Assembly: GCA_003979155.1 (NCBI GenBank)
Contig: RYWL01000010.1
Coordinates: 1,462-40,798 of the forward strand
Direction of reading: 5' to 3'
Source of the DNA: Muribaculaceae bacterium
GTDB lineage: Bacteria; Bacteroidota; Bacteroidia; Bacteroidales; Muribaculaceae
Length of the DNA stretch: 39,337 nt
Part shown: positions 25,786-34,459 of the stretch, in pieces
How positions within the stretch are numbered: the first letter of the stretch is position 1
Layout of the letters: the number at the start of each line of letters is the position of its first letter
The notes under the pieces: model-generated
What the model saw: only the letters and a program-made list of their open reading frames with translations
What the model was told of the DNA's origin: nothing
Database searches by the model: none
Program-made: the position numbers and the translations under genes

Positions 25786-26565
25786 TCAGCCGCTAACTTG
25801 CACGCTAATGCCGGTGGCGGCAGTAATGCGTGCGGCTATGCTGTCGAGTTCTTCGCGGGCTACGCGGCGCAGCTTCTCCTCCGGAGTGTGGCGGTCGATT
25901 GTGTAAAGCATGATTTCGCCGGGTTTTATGCGGCGGTAGGCCTCGATAAGAGCATCGATTTCGGCATCAGTGCTGTTGTCGACGGTCTTGCCGTTGTGTT
26001 CGCCGCGGCATATCATGGTCTGAACTATGCCTTGTGTGCCGAATGAGGCAATCTGCCCGATTACAGTGTCGACATCGTAGCCCGGTGCCGGCCTGTCAAT
26101 TGCCTCGACCGTAGCGGCGATTGCGCTGTCGAGTTTTAGAATGTTGTTGTCGACTTTTGCAAGAGCCCGGTGCACGCTCTCATTGGCCAGACGGGTAGCG
26201 TTGGAGAGAACGCTGATTTTGACATCTGGAAAATAACGGTCGCGCAGGGCTATAGTGTCGTCGATTATCCCTTCGAATTCGGGATGGAGTGTTGGTTCGC
26301 CATTGCCCGAAAAAGTAATCACGTCGAGAGGGTCGCCGGCGGCTTTCATTGTCTGAAGCTTCTCTCCGAGCATGTGGGCTACATCGGCTCTCGACGGCAG
26401 GCCGGTAGTGCCGTGTCCCTGGGCATTGTATCCGGCTTCGCAGTAAAGGCAGTCGAAAGAGCAGATTTTGCCGTCGTCGGGCAGGAGGTTTATGCCCAGC
26501 GATGTGCCGAGACGCCGCGAATGAATCGGACCGAATATGGTGCTGTGAAATAATACTCTCTGCAT
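25786..26565 (-). CDS. Radical SAM protein (COG0731-like)
   Basis: 259 residues. The cluster-binding cysteines are Cys35, Cys39 and Cys42 (ICSFDCLYCE). They are preceded by FGPIHSRRLGTSLGIN, a pattern typical of a widespread radical SAM family related to the catalytic part of TYW1 (COG0731). A TFSGNGEPTLHPEF segment matches the GGE-type SAM contact. There is no extra cysteine cluster domain at the C-terminus. The reaction is unknown. Seven bases separate it from the LolC/E-like gene upstream. No substrate peptide or pathway gene is seen nearby. Confidence 0.88.
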   Translation of the reverse strand: MQRVLFHSTIFGPIHSRRLGTSLGINLLPDDGKICSFDCLYCEAGYNAQGHGTTGLPSRADVAHMLGEKLQTMKAAGDPLDVITFSGNGEPTLHPEFEGIIDDTIALRDRYFPDVKISVLSNATRLANESVHRALAKVDNNILKLDSAIAATVEAIDRPAPGYDVDTVIGQIASFGTQGIVQTMICRGEHNGKTVDNSTDAEIDALIEAYRRIKPGEIMLYTIDRHTPEEKLRRVAREELDSIAARITAATGISVQVSG

Positions 26566-26572
26566 TGTTTTG

Positions 26573-27796
26573 CTATGCTGTTTTACGAGTGAATATCTTT
26601 GATGTAAAACCTATGAGCAGGCCCACGGCTGCGATAGTGGCTATGACGAGGAGCTGGTCGGCGGCGTGAAGCTCAACCGGATATACGTCGACAGACATCG
26701 CCTGAGGGTCGCCTACGATTTTTATGAATCCGAAGTGTTGCTGGAGCAGAACGAGGACGCTGCCGAGTATGGTTCCGGCGAGGCCTCCGGTGGCTGTAAT
26801 CAGCCATCCTTCGGCTATGAATATTGAGCGTACCGAGTTGCGGGAGGCTCCCAGTGCCCGTAGAGTTGTCATGTCGGAGCGTTTCTCAATCACCATCAGA
26901 CTCAGGGTCGATACTATGTTGAATGAGGCTATGATGAGAATGAACACCAGCATGAGGAACGTGACCCATTTCTCTACTGCAATCATGCGGTAGGTGTCGG
27001 CTTGCTGACGCTCGCGGCCGAGAACGTCGAAAGCCGGCAGTGCGGTCGCCACGGCCTTTTCGGCCTCTTTGGGGCTGTAGCCCGGAGCTGCTTTTATCTC
27101 GAGCCACGATGCCGCATCGGTGTCGTATTCGAGCAACCGGCGAACATCGTCGAGCGGTGCGATTATGTAGTCGGCATCATACTCGGGCTGGTCGACCCTG
27201 AAGACGCCCGTAAGCGCCACGGGCATCTGCCTGTATGCAGTCGTGGGATTGGCCGGATTTATCCTGCCGGTGCGCCGGGGCATGTAGATTTGGGCTGCCT
27301 TATAAGGTGAGGGCCTCAATCCGGTGGCGACGGCGACTCCGACTGAAGCCTGAATGGCCGGAATGCTGTCGTCGAGTCCATTGTCGGCCTCATAGACGCC
27401 GTCGATGATGAGCCGATCGATGTCGATGATTTGTGGATAGCGCTTTGTGTCGACACCTTTTACAATCACTGGCTTCTGGGCCTGGGGAGTAGTCATGAGC
27501 GCCCTCTCCTGAAGCACGGGCATAGCTGTGGCTACCTCGGGCAGCCGCTCGAGAACTGCTGCGAGTGAATCTGCTCCGGTGAATGTCTTCACTTCGGCCT
27601 GCAAGGCTTTTATGTCGGGGTCTATTAGTGACAGATGCATTGAGGCGATGCCTGTGAAGCCGTTGAAAACCGACAGCACAATCACTATGGCCGCAGTCGC
27701 TACGGCCACACCGGCTATGGAGATAAATGAGATTACATTCACTACCTTGTGCGACTTTTTCGCAAAGAGGTAGCGGAGCGCTATTCTTAGAATCAC
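26573..27796 (-). CDS. LolC/LolE-like ABC transporter permease (FtsX family)
   Basis: 407 residues. One N-terminal membrane helix (about 17-42, VISFISIAGVAVATAAIVIVLSVFNGF) is followed by a large periplasmic MacB-like domain (about 45-265). Three C-terminal helices form the FtsX domain (LVFILIIASFNIVSTLSLMVIEKRSDMTTLRALGAS). This is the layout of the lipoprotein-releasing permeases LolC/LolE. Homologues in Bacteroidetes usually work with an ATPase encoded elsewhere, and no ATPase is present here. Translation starts at GTG (27796), which overlaps the rbfA stop codon by sharing GTGA, so the two are translationally coupled. Confidence 0.88.
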   Translation of the reverse strand: MILRIALRYLFAKKSHKVVNVISFISIAGVAVATAAIVIVLSVFNGFTGIASMHLSLIDPDIKALQAEVKTFTGADSLAAVLERLPEVATAMPVLQERALMTTPQAQKPVIVKGVDTKRYPQIIDIDRLIIDGVYEADNGLDDSIPAIQASVGVAVATGLRPSPYKAAQIYMPRRTGRINPANPTTAYRQMPVALTGVFRVDQPEYDADYIIAPLDDVRRLLEYDTDAASWLEIKAAPGYSPKEAEKAVATALPAFDVLGRERQQADTYRMIAVEKWVTFLMLVFILIIASFNIVSTLSLMVIEKRSDMTTLRALGASRNSVRSIFIAEGWLITATGGLAGTILGSVLVLLQQHFGFIKIVGDPQAMSVDVYPVELHAADQLLVIATIAAVGLLIGFTSKIFTRKTA

Positions 27797-28128
27797 TGAT
27801 TGAGGAGCGAGTCGATATTTGCGGCGTAATCAAGCGAGTCGTCGAGATAGAACTGCAGCTCGGGCACTTTACGGAGCTGGAACCGCACCCTTTGGGCAAG
27901 TTCGTAGCGGATTGTCTTTGCCGAGTTGTTTATGTTCTCAATCATTTCGGCAGATTTGTCTGTGGGGAATACCGACAGATAGGCACGGGCAATCGACAGG
28001 TCGGGAGTGACTCGGACGGCACTCACCGAAACAATCACGCCGTGAGTCTTGGCGGTCTGCTGGCGGAATATTTCACTAAGCTCCTTCTGGAGAAGGCGCG
28101 ATATTTTTGCTTGACGTGTAGTTTCCAT
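27793..28128 (-). CDS. rbfA: 30S ribosome-binding factor RbfA
   Basis: 111 residues, the usual size. A single KH-type RNA-binding domain (METTRQAKISRLLQKELSEIFRQQ; VSVSAVRVTPDLSIARAYLSVFP; LRKVPELQFYLDDSLD). It binds immature 30S subunits and helps mature the 5' end of 16S rRNA, and it is needed at low temperature. An upstream in-frame extension to 28182 is ignored because the family begins at this ATG. Its stop codon overlaps the GTG of the LolC/E-like gene. A palindrome lies over its likely transcription start. Confidence 0.94.
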   Translation of the reverse strand: METTRQAKISRLLQKELSEIFRQQTAKTHGVIVSVSAVRVTPDLSIARAYLSVFPTDKSAEMIENINNSAKTIRYELAQRVRFQLRKVPELQFYLDDSLDYAANIDSLLNQ

Positions 28129-28178
28129 ATTATAATGTTTTAGAGTATAGACGCAACATGTGTAGTTTTTTTTATTAA

Positions 28179-28191
28179 ACACATCATGTGT
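28179..28191. promoter_or_regulatory. Palindrome over the rbfA transcription start (possible operator or leader hairpin)
   Basis: ACACAT-C-ATGTGT is a perfect 13-bp inverted repeat directly after the -7 box. A second half-site, CATGTGT, lies exactly 28 bp away at 28157-28163. No regulator can be assigned. Confidence 0.35.
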
Positions 28192-28193
28192 CG

Positions 28194-28201
28194 CAAAGTT
28201 A
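28194..28201 (-). promoter_or_regulatory. rbfA: Candidate -7 box for the rbfA run
   Basis: TAACTTTG on the minus strand matches TAnnTTTG. The nearest TTTG upstream is only 16 nt away (28221-28218, inside the T-tract of the efflux terminator), so the -33 element is uncertain. The predicted start would fall in the palindrome at 28179-28191. Confidence 0.45.
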
Positions 28202-28218
28202 AAAAAAAATCGGCATAC

Positions 28219-28246
28219 AAAAAAGCCGGAGTTATCTCCGGCTTTT
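28219..28246 (-). terminator. Intrinsic terminator of the multidrug efflux operon
   Basis: On the minus strand AAAAGCCGGAG and CTCCGGCTTTT form an 11-bp stem with a 4-nt loop, and the right arm continues as TTTTTTG. It starts 26 nt after the stop codon of the outer-membrane factor gene. Confidence 0.88.
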
Positions 28247-28272
28247 CGAGTAGTTAGCTTGTGTGTCGGTTG

Positions 28273-29661
28273 TCAACGTCCTCCGCCGAGGGCCTGATAG
28301 AGATTGATTACCGAGCGTGCGCGTGCGAGTTCGGTGTTAATCTGCGATATCTGAGCCGAGAGGAGGCTCTGCTGGGCGGTGAGCACTTCGAGATAGTTTG
28401 TGGTGCCGGTAGAGTAAATCATGAGGTCGTTGGTGTAGTCGACCGATTTCTCGAGGTTGGCAATCTGCTCGTTGAGCAGCGACGATTTCTCGAAGCTTTT
28501 GTCGTAAACGGTGATGGCGTCTTTTACCTCTGCGGCCGCCGACAACAGTGTGTACTCAAAGGTGTTGAGAGCCTGCTGCTGCTGAGCTTTGGCGCCTTTG
28601 AGACGGGCAATGTTCTGGCCGCGCGAGAAGAGGGGCGCTGTGAGCGAGCCGGTGAGGTTGTAGAACCATTTGCCGGGGTTCTGGATAAACGAGCCTAAAG
28701 CGTTTGTAAAGCCGCCGCCCACACCTATGTTGATTGTGGGGTAGAAGGCCGCACGGGCGCTCGCGGTGGAGTAGAACGCCGATGCGAGGCTCTGTTCTGC
28801 AGCTTTGACGTCGGGGCGCACGGCGAGTTCCGACATTGGCACGCCGGCGCGAAGTATCTGCGGCACCTGGATGTCGACTTTGTCGGTCACATCCCATTCC
28901 TGTGGATATGTGTTGAGCAGCAGAGACATAGTGTTGTTGAGCTGGTCGAGCGACATCTCCAGGTCGGTGATTGAGGCGAGGATGCTGTAGTAGTTTGCGT
29001 TCGACTGAACTACGGCAGCCTCGGTGACTCCACGGCCTGCTTCTTTGAGGTCGCGCATGGTCTGTACGGTCTCTTTCCAGAGGCCGGCTGTGCTGCGCGA
29101 GAGGTTGAGCTGGTTGCGTACGGCCGCGATAGCATAGTATGTGTTGGCCACACCGGCGATTATCTGGCTGCGTGCGGCCTGAGCGTATGCCTCGCTGCGC
29201 AGAAGAGCGGCCTGAGCGCCGCGCTTGCTATTGAGAAGCTTGCCGAAGATATCTATTTCCCAGCTGAGCTGTGCCGGCAGCTGATATGTCCAGCTGAGGT
29301 CGCTGCCAGCGTATGATGCTCCGGCTCCGTTTGGCGCGAGAGCCACAGAGGGGAGGTATGCGAGCTTGGCGCCGAGAACGTTTGCCTGGGCTACCTCGAC
29401 ATTAAGCTGGGCGTTGCGAAGGTCGGTGTTGTTTTCGAGCGCCTGCTCGATGAGCGTGGCGAGCTTTGGGTCGGTGAAAACCGTACGCCAGCCCAGGTTG
29501 CCGAATGCCGCCGAGTCTACGGGCTGCTGCAGAGCTTCTGCATAGGCCTTGGTGATGGGGGTGTCGGTGGGTGTCTCGTACTTTTTGTATATTCCGCAGC
29601 CCGAGAGCATTACTGCTGCCGAAATTGCGATGCCTGCAAGGGCTATATTGTTGAGTTTCAT
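28273..29661 (-). CDS. Outer-membrane efflux lipoprotein (OprM/NodT type)
   Basis: 462 residues. The start at 29661 (MKLNNIALAG) gives a lipoprotein signal with lipobox MLSGC and the acylated Cys at residue 22. An in-frame ATG 57 bp upstream overlaps the pump gene and is less likely. Two outer-membrane-efflux repeats follow, with the usual long helices (ALENNTDLRNAQLNVEVAQANVLGA; later AAEVKDAITVYDKSFEKS) and the RPDVKAAEQSLASA hallmark of the OprM family. It forms the trimeric channel of the tripartite pump encoded just upstream (16-bp gap). It is the last gene of the operon. Confidence 0.94.
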   Translation of the reverse strand: MKLNNIALAGIAISAAVMLSGCGIYKKYETPTDTPITKAYAEALQQPVDSAAFGNLGWRTVFTDPKLATLIEQALENNTDLRNAQLNVEVAQANVLGAKLAYLPSVALAPNGAGASYAGSDLSWTYQLPAQLSWEIDIFGKLLNSKRGAQAALLRSEAYAQAARSQIIAGVANTYYAIAAVRNQLNLSRSTAGLWKETVQTMRDLKEAGRGVTEAAVVQSNANYYSILASITDLEMSLDQLNNTMSLLLNTYPQEWDVTDKVDIQVPQILRAGVPMSELAVRPDVKAAEQSLASAFYSTASARAAFYPTINIGVGGGFTNALGSFIQNPGKWFYNLTGSLTAPLFSRGQNIARLKGAKAQQQQALNTFEYTLLSAAAEVKDAITVYDKSFEKSSLLNEQIANLEKSVDYTNDLMIYSTGTTNYLEVLTAQQSLLSAQISQINTELARARSVINLYQALGGGR

Positions 29662-29677
29662 ATTGTTGGCGGTGTTG

Positions 29678-32600
29678 TTACTTGGCGTACTGTTCGATTT
29701 CTTTTTCGATTGTTCCACCCTTTTCTTCGTTATTCCACTGTATGGGCTTGATTTTTTCCTGAATAATCTGGAAAACAGCGAACAGAGCCGGAACTACGAA
29801 AATCTGGCAGAGCATACCTATGAGCATACCGCCCACCGAGCCTGCGCCGAGCGCACGGTTGCCATTTGCGCCTACACCTGTGGAGAGCATCATGGGCAGA
29901 AGACCGATTACCATGGCGAGAGATGTCATAAGAATAGGACGGAGACGGGCGCTGGCACCAGCTATTGCGGCATTGATGATGCTCATGCCCGTATTTCGGC
30001 GTTCGAGGGCGAACTCTACAATGAGAATGGCGTTCTTGGCAAGCAGACCGATAAGCATGATGAGAGCAATCTGCAGATAGATGTTGTTCGAGATGCCGAA
30101 CATGCGTGCGAATATAAACGCACCGGCAAGACCGAAGGGTATCGAGAGAATAACGGCGAAGGGCAGCGAGTAGCTTTCGTACTGTGCCGACAGGAGGAGG
30201 TATACGAAGAGGAGGCAGAGGCCGAAGATTGTGGCTGTTGCCGAGCCCGACGACGAGCCGGCTTCCTCGCGTGTCATGCCGGAGTATTCATAGCCGTAGC
30301 CCTGGGGAAGGGTCTGTGCGGCTACGCGCTCGATGGCTGCAATCGCGTCGCCCGACGATACGCCGGGGTTAGGTGTACCAGATACTGAGATTGATGTGAA
30401 CATGTTGAAACGGTTCATGAGGTCTGGTCCGTAAACTCGAGTGAGTTTTACGAAGTTGGCCACAGATGCCATTTCGTTGCCGTTGCGTATTTTGATGTTT
30501 GCAAGTGTCTCGGGGCTTACACGGGCCTCGGGCGTTGCCTGCATCATGACGCGGTAGATTTTACCGAAACGGTTGAAGTTCGACACATACATAGAGCCGT
30601 AGTAACCCTGCAGAGTGGTGAGTATTGTACGCGGACTGATGCCTGCGGCTTTTGCCTTGGCGGCATCGATGTCAATCATATACTGCGGGAATGTGGGGTT
30701 GAATGTGGTATACGCGGCCTGAATCTCGGGCTGTTTGTTGAGCTCGGCGAGGAAGCCTTGTACAACGGCGAAGAACTGGTTGATGTCGCCGCCGGTGCGG
30801 TCCTGCAGTTTCATTTCGAAACCGTTGGTTGCCGAGTAACCTGAAATCATAGGCGGCGCGAAAATCATTACACGACCGTCGCGTACATACTGGGCTGAGA
30901 GTCCGTAGAGTTGCTTGATGATGTTGTCGGAACTCTGGCTCTGAGAACGCTCGCTCCAGTCTTTCAGCTTGATGATGAGTGCCGCATATGTGGGGCCCTG
31001 TCCGGCGATAAAGCTATAGCCGTTGATAGCCATACGTGTCTGAACACCGGGTATAGTGCCGCAAAGCGAGTCGACTTGCTCAAGTACTTCTACAGTGCGC
31101 TCCTGCGATGTGCCGGGAGGCATGTCAATCATGGCGAATATTGTGCCGGTGTCTTCGTTGGGCACGAGTGCGCTCGGGGTGGTTATCATGAGCCAGCCAA
31201 GAACAGCCAGCGACACAATCACGGCGGTGAAAGCTGTGATTTTGTGGTGTGTGCACCATGAAGCGCCTTTCTCATAGCCTGCGAGCATCTTGCCGAAGCC
31301 TTTTTCGAAACCGCGGTGGAAGCGCTTGCCGAAGAGGCCGAGAACGGCCACAATGGCTACTGCCGATGCAATGACCAGACGGAGCATGTGCTCAGTGCTG
31401 TACCAGCCCAGAACCATGAAGGTGATAGTGGCTACAAGCAGCACGAAGGTGATGATAGGGTGAATGTCGAGGGCAAATGTGCGTTTTGCTTTTTTCACCA
31501 TTATTTCGCCGGCAGCCTTGTAGGCGTCGCTCATGCGTTTGCCCAGAGGGTCGACACTGCCGTCGGCTTTGTGGGGCTTGAGGAACAAGGCACACAGGGC
31601 CGGCGAGAGGGTGAGAGCGTTGACTGCCGAGAAGAAGATTGAGATGGCCATGGTGAGACCGAACTGGCGGTAGAACACGCCGGCGGTGCCGGGCATGAAC
31701 GATACGGGAATAAACACAAGCATCATCACAAGGGTAATTGATACAAGTGCGCCTGCGATTTCGCTCATGGCATCGATTGATGCGCGCCGCGACGATGTGT
31801 AGCCTTGGTCGAGTTTGGCATGGACGGCCTCCACAACCACAATGGCATCGTCGACCACAATGGCAATGGCAAGCACGAGCGCCGAGAGCGTGATGAGGTT
31901 GATTGAGAAGCCTATGAGGCTGAGTACGAAGAATGTGCCTATAAGGGCTACAGGAATCGCGATGGCCGGGATGATAGTGGAGCGGATGTCCTGAAGGAAC
32001 ACATATACAACGAAGAACACGAGGATGAATGCTTCGATAAGTGTGTGTACCACAGTGTTAATCGACGCATAGAGGAAGTCGTTGTTGTTCATCGGAATCT
32101 CAAAGGATGTGCCTTCGGGAAGGTCGGCTTTGAGTTTGTCGACGAGTTTGAGACAGTCGTTGATAATCTGTGTGGCGTTGGAGCCGGGAGTCTGGAACAC
32201 CATGCACGACGATGATACGTGGCCGTTGAGCAAGTTGGAGAAGCCGTAGGTCACACGGCCGAGTTCGATGTCGGCCACGTCTTTGAGGTAGAGTACTTCG
32301 CCGTTCTGGCCGGTGCGGACAACGATGTTGCCGAATTCTTCGGGCTGCGACAGACGTCCGCGGTAACGCATTGTGTATTGGAACGACTGGTTGCCTTGTT
32401 CGCCGAACGAACCTGGTGCCGCCTCGACATTCTGCTCGGCGAGCGCGTTCGACACGTCGGAAGGCTCGAGGTGGTACTGAGCCATGATTTCGGGTTTGAG
32501 CCATATACGCATCGAGTAGTCGGCGCCGAATGCCATTACGTCACCTACGCCCGAAACACGCTGGAGTTCGGGGATAACGTTGATTTTCATGTAGTTGTCG

Positions 32601-33070
32601 AGGAACTCCTGCGAGTATTTGGGGGTGGCGCAAGTGTCGGCGATAGCTACAGACAGAAGCATTGAGGTCTGGCGTTTTTTGGTCTGTACGCCTACCTGGT
32701 TTACTTCGGAGGGCAGGAGGTTCGATGCCGACGATACGCGGTTCTGCACGTCGACGGCTGCCATGTTGGGGTCGAATCCCTGCTTGAAGTATACGTTGAT
32801 AGTGGCCGAACCGGTGTTTGTGGCGGTTGATTCCATGTATGTCATGCCTTCGGCACCGTTGATGCTCTCTTCAAGAGGGGCGATAACGGAGTTGAGCACG
32901 GCATTGGCGTTTGCACCGCTATAGGTGGTGGTCACGGAGATTGTAGGAGGCGCTATATCGGGATACTGCGTGATAGGCAGGGATACAAGGCCGATTAAAC
33001 CCAGCAATACGATGAAAATCGAGATCACCGTAGAGAGCACCGGGCGATTGATAAATGTATCTAATTTCAT
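29678..33070 (-). CDS. Multidrug efflux RND pump (HAE1 family, AcrB/MexB-like) with an extra membrane insertion
   Basis: 1,130 residues, about 80 longer than AcrB. The proton-relay pair Asp407-Asp408 sits in IVVDDAIVVVEA of membrane segment 4, and the matching Lys lies in LLAKNAILIVEFALE of segment 10. Porter domains contain the family sequences QYPDIAPPTISV and PNEDTGTIFAMIDMPPGTSQERT. The extra length is between segment 6 and the second porter half (about residues 505-578) and includes two more hydrophobic stretches (about 540-557 and 563-581). The adaptor gene is 39 bp upstream and the outer-membrane factor 16 bp downstream. It probably exports hydrophobic drugs or bile salts; the substrate is not determinable. 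Confidence 0.95.
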   Translation of the reverse strand: MKLDTFINRPVLSTVISIFIVLLGLIGLVSLPITQYPDIAPPTISVTTTYSGANANAVLNSVIAPLEESINGAEGMTYMESTATNTGSATINVYFKQGFDPNMAAVDVQNRVSSASNLLPSEVNQVGVQTKKRQTSMLLSVAIADTCATPKYSQEFLDNYMKINVIPELQRVSGVGDVMAFGADYSMRIWLKPEIMAQYHLEPSDVSNALAEQNVEAAPGSFGEQGNQSFQYTMRYRGRLSQPEEFGNIVVRTGQNGEVLYLKDVADIELGRVTYGFSNLLNGHVSSSCMVFQTPGSNATQIINDCLKLVDKLKADLPEGTSFEIPMNNNDFLYASINTVVHTLIEAFILVFFVVYVFLQDIRSTIIPAIAIPVALIGTFFVLSLIGFSINLITLSALVLAIAIVVDDAIVVVEAVHAKLDQGYTSSRRASIDAMSEIAGALVSITLVMMLVFIPVSFMPGTAGVFYRQFGLTMAISIFFSAVNALTLSPALCALFLKPHKADGSVDPLGKRMSDAYKAAGEIMVKKAKRTFALDIHPIITFVLLVATITFMVLGWYSTEHMLRLVIASAVAIVAVLGLFGKRFHRGFEKGFGKMLAGYEKGASWCTHHKITAFTAVIVSLAVLGWLMITTPSALVPNEDTGTIFAMIDMPPGTSQERTVEVLEQVDSLCGTIPGVQTRMAINGYSFIAGQGPTYAALIIKLKDWSERSQSQSSDNIIKQLYGLSAQYVRDGRVMIFAPPMISGYSATNGFEMKLQDRTGGDINQFFAVVQGFLAELNKQPEIQAAYTTFNPTFPQYMIDIDAAKAKAAGISPRTILTTLQGYYGSMYVSNFNRFGKIYRVMMQATPEARVSPETLANIKIRNGNEMASVANFVKLTRVYGPDLMNRFNMFTSISVSGTPNPGVSSGDAIAAIERVAAQTLPQGYGYEYSGMTREEAGSSSGSATATIFGLCLLFVYLLLSAQYESYSLPFAVILSIPFGLAGAFIFARMFGISNNIYLQIALIMLIGLLAKNAILIVEFALERRNTGMSIINAAIAGASARLRPILMTSLAMVIGLLPMMLSTGVGANGNRALGAGSVGGMLIGMLCQIFVVPALFAVFQIIQEKIKPIQWNNEEKGGTIEKEIEQYAK

Positions 33071-33109
33071 TGTCTGATAATGAAAGTTCGTTATAAATGT
33101 ACGATGCCT

Positions 33110-34252
33110 TTATTGGGCGGGAGCAGCTTCTGCTGTCTTGGGTGTAACAGCGGTGCCGTTTCGCACGGTTGTGCCAACGCCTTCGGTGACGATGCGCTCG
33201 CCGCCGTTGAGACCCGAGGTTACAACGAATGTCTTGCCGTCGTTATATGGCATCACAGTGATTTGCACCGGCATGGCCACGTTGCTGTCGTTGAGGGCAT
33301 ATACATATCGGAGGTCCTGAAGCTCGTATGTGGCTTTCTGTGGAATGATGAGAACGTTTTCTGCCACATGAGGCATGATGAGACGGCCTGTGTTGCCGCT
33401 GCGGAGCATGCCCGAGGGGTTGGGGAAGAGTGCGCGTGCCGATGAAGCGCCTGTCGAATTGTCGACCAGACCTGAGACGGTGGCTACTTTTCCTTTGAGG
33501 GGATAGCGTGTGCCGTTGGCGAGTTCGAGCTCAACCTCGGGAAGATTCTTGATGCCGGCATCGATGCTTGTGGTGCCGCCGTTCGAGAGGTCGAGGAGGT
33601 CGTTCTCGGTAAGCGAGAAGTAAGCGTATACTTCCGAGTTGTCGCTGATAGTGGTGAGCGGCTGTGCCGACGAGGGCGATGCGAGCGAGCCTTCGCGATT
33701 GGGTATAACGCCTACAACGCCATCACTGGGAGCGGTAACTGTGGTGTAGGCCAGATTTTTACGGGCCGACACAAGTGCTGCGTTGGCCTGAGCGAGAGCG
33801 GCTTTGGCCTGAGCGAGCTGATTGGCGGCAGTCTGCCATTCGCTTTGGCTTATGATGTTTTTGTCGAGGAGCATGCGTTTGTTCTGCTCGGCGATTTCGG
33901 CGGTCGAAACAGCGCTCTTGGCCGAGTTGACGTTTGCCAGAGCCTGGTCTACTGCAGCCTGATACTGCACCTGGTCAATTATAAAGAGAGTCTGGCCTTT
34001 GCGTACGTGCTGTCCTTCGTCAACACATACCTTTGTGATGAATCCGCTAACTTGCGGTCGGATATCGATGTCGGTTTTTCCTTTGAGTGTTACAGGATAT
34101 GAGCTCTCATAAACTGTGTTGCCGGGCTCAACGGTCATTACGGATACTGCGGGGGCTGGCATTGCTCCCTGCTGGGCCTGTTTGCCACAGGAACCCAGAG
34201 ACAGCATCAATAATGCCGACAGCGCGCCGATAGTTAACGCTTTAGTATTCAT
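33110..34252 (-). CDS. Periplasmic adaptor of the RND multidrug pump (AcrA/MexA type)
   Basis: 380 residues with a lipobox LGSC (acylated Cys at residue 22). The order is lipoyl half (DIRPQVSGFITKVCVDEGQHVRKGQTLF), a helical hairpin (about 90-160, rich in Ala/Gln), the second lipoyl half (TVTAPSDGVVGVIPNREGSLAS), a beta-barrel and a membrane-proximal domain (GGERIVTEGVGTTV). It joins the inner-membrane pump to the outer-membrane channel. First gene of the three-gene operon. No regulator gene (TetR, AraC or two-component) is adjacent inside the window. Confidence 0.95.
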   Translation of the reverse strand: MNTKALTIGALSALLMLSLGSCGKQAQQGAMPAPAVSVMTVEPGNTVYESSYPVTLKGKTDIDIRPQVSGFITKVCVDEGQHVRKGQTLFIIDQVQYQAAVDQALANVNSAKSAVSTAEIAEQNKRMLLDKNIISQSEWQTAANQLAQAKAALAQANAALVSARKNLAYTTVTAPSDGVVGVIPNREGSLASPSSAQPLTTISDNSEVYAYFSLTENDLLDLSNGGTTSIDAGIKNLPEVELELANGTRYPLKGKVATVSGLVDNSTGASSARALFPNPSGMLRSGNTGRLIMPHVAENVLIIPQKATYELQDLRYVYALNDSNVAMPVQITVMPYNDGKTFVVTSGLNGGERIVTEGVGTTVRNGTAVTPKTAEAAPAQ

Positions 34253-34338
34253 ATTTATTAATTGGTGTATGATGTTACGTTGTATGTGATGTTTAAAAAG
34301 ATTGCAGACGAAATATGTTATATAACATAAATCGCCTG

Positions 34339-34346
34339 CAAAGTTA
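34339..34346 (-). promoter_or_regulatory. Candidate promoter of the multidrug efflux operon (-7 box)
   Basis: TAACTTTG on the minus strand matches TAnnTTTG. The -33 region (about 34366-34370) shows only ATTA, so recognition may need an activator. The start codon is 87 nt downstream, leaving a leader of about 80 nt that is AT-rich. The rest of the 207-bp gap up to the GH127 stop codon shows no clear terminator. Confidence 0.5.
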
Positions 34347-34459
34347 CGAATTTTTTACGAACCTCTAATTCTCTTAAATTGCGAGAAAATTGGTGTAAAA
34401 GGTTTGTTTTCGGTTAAATTATGTCAATTATAGAGCTTTTTGGCATATTTTGCCTTCTG

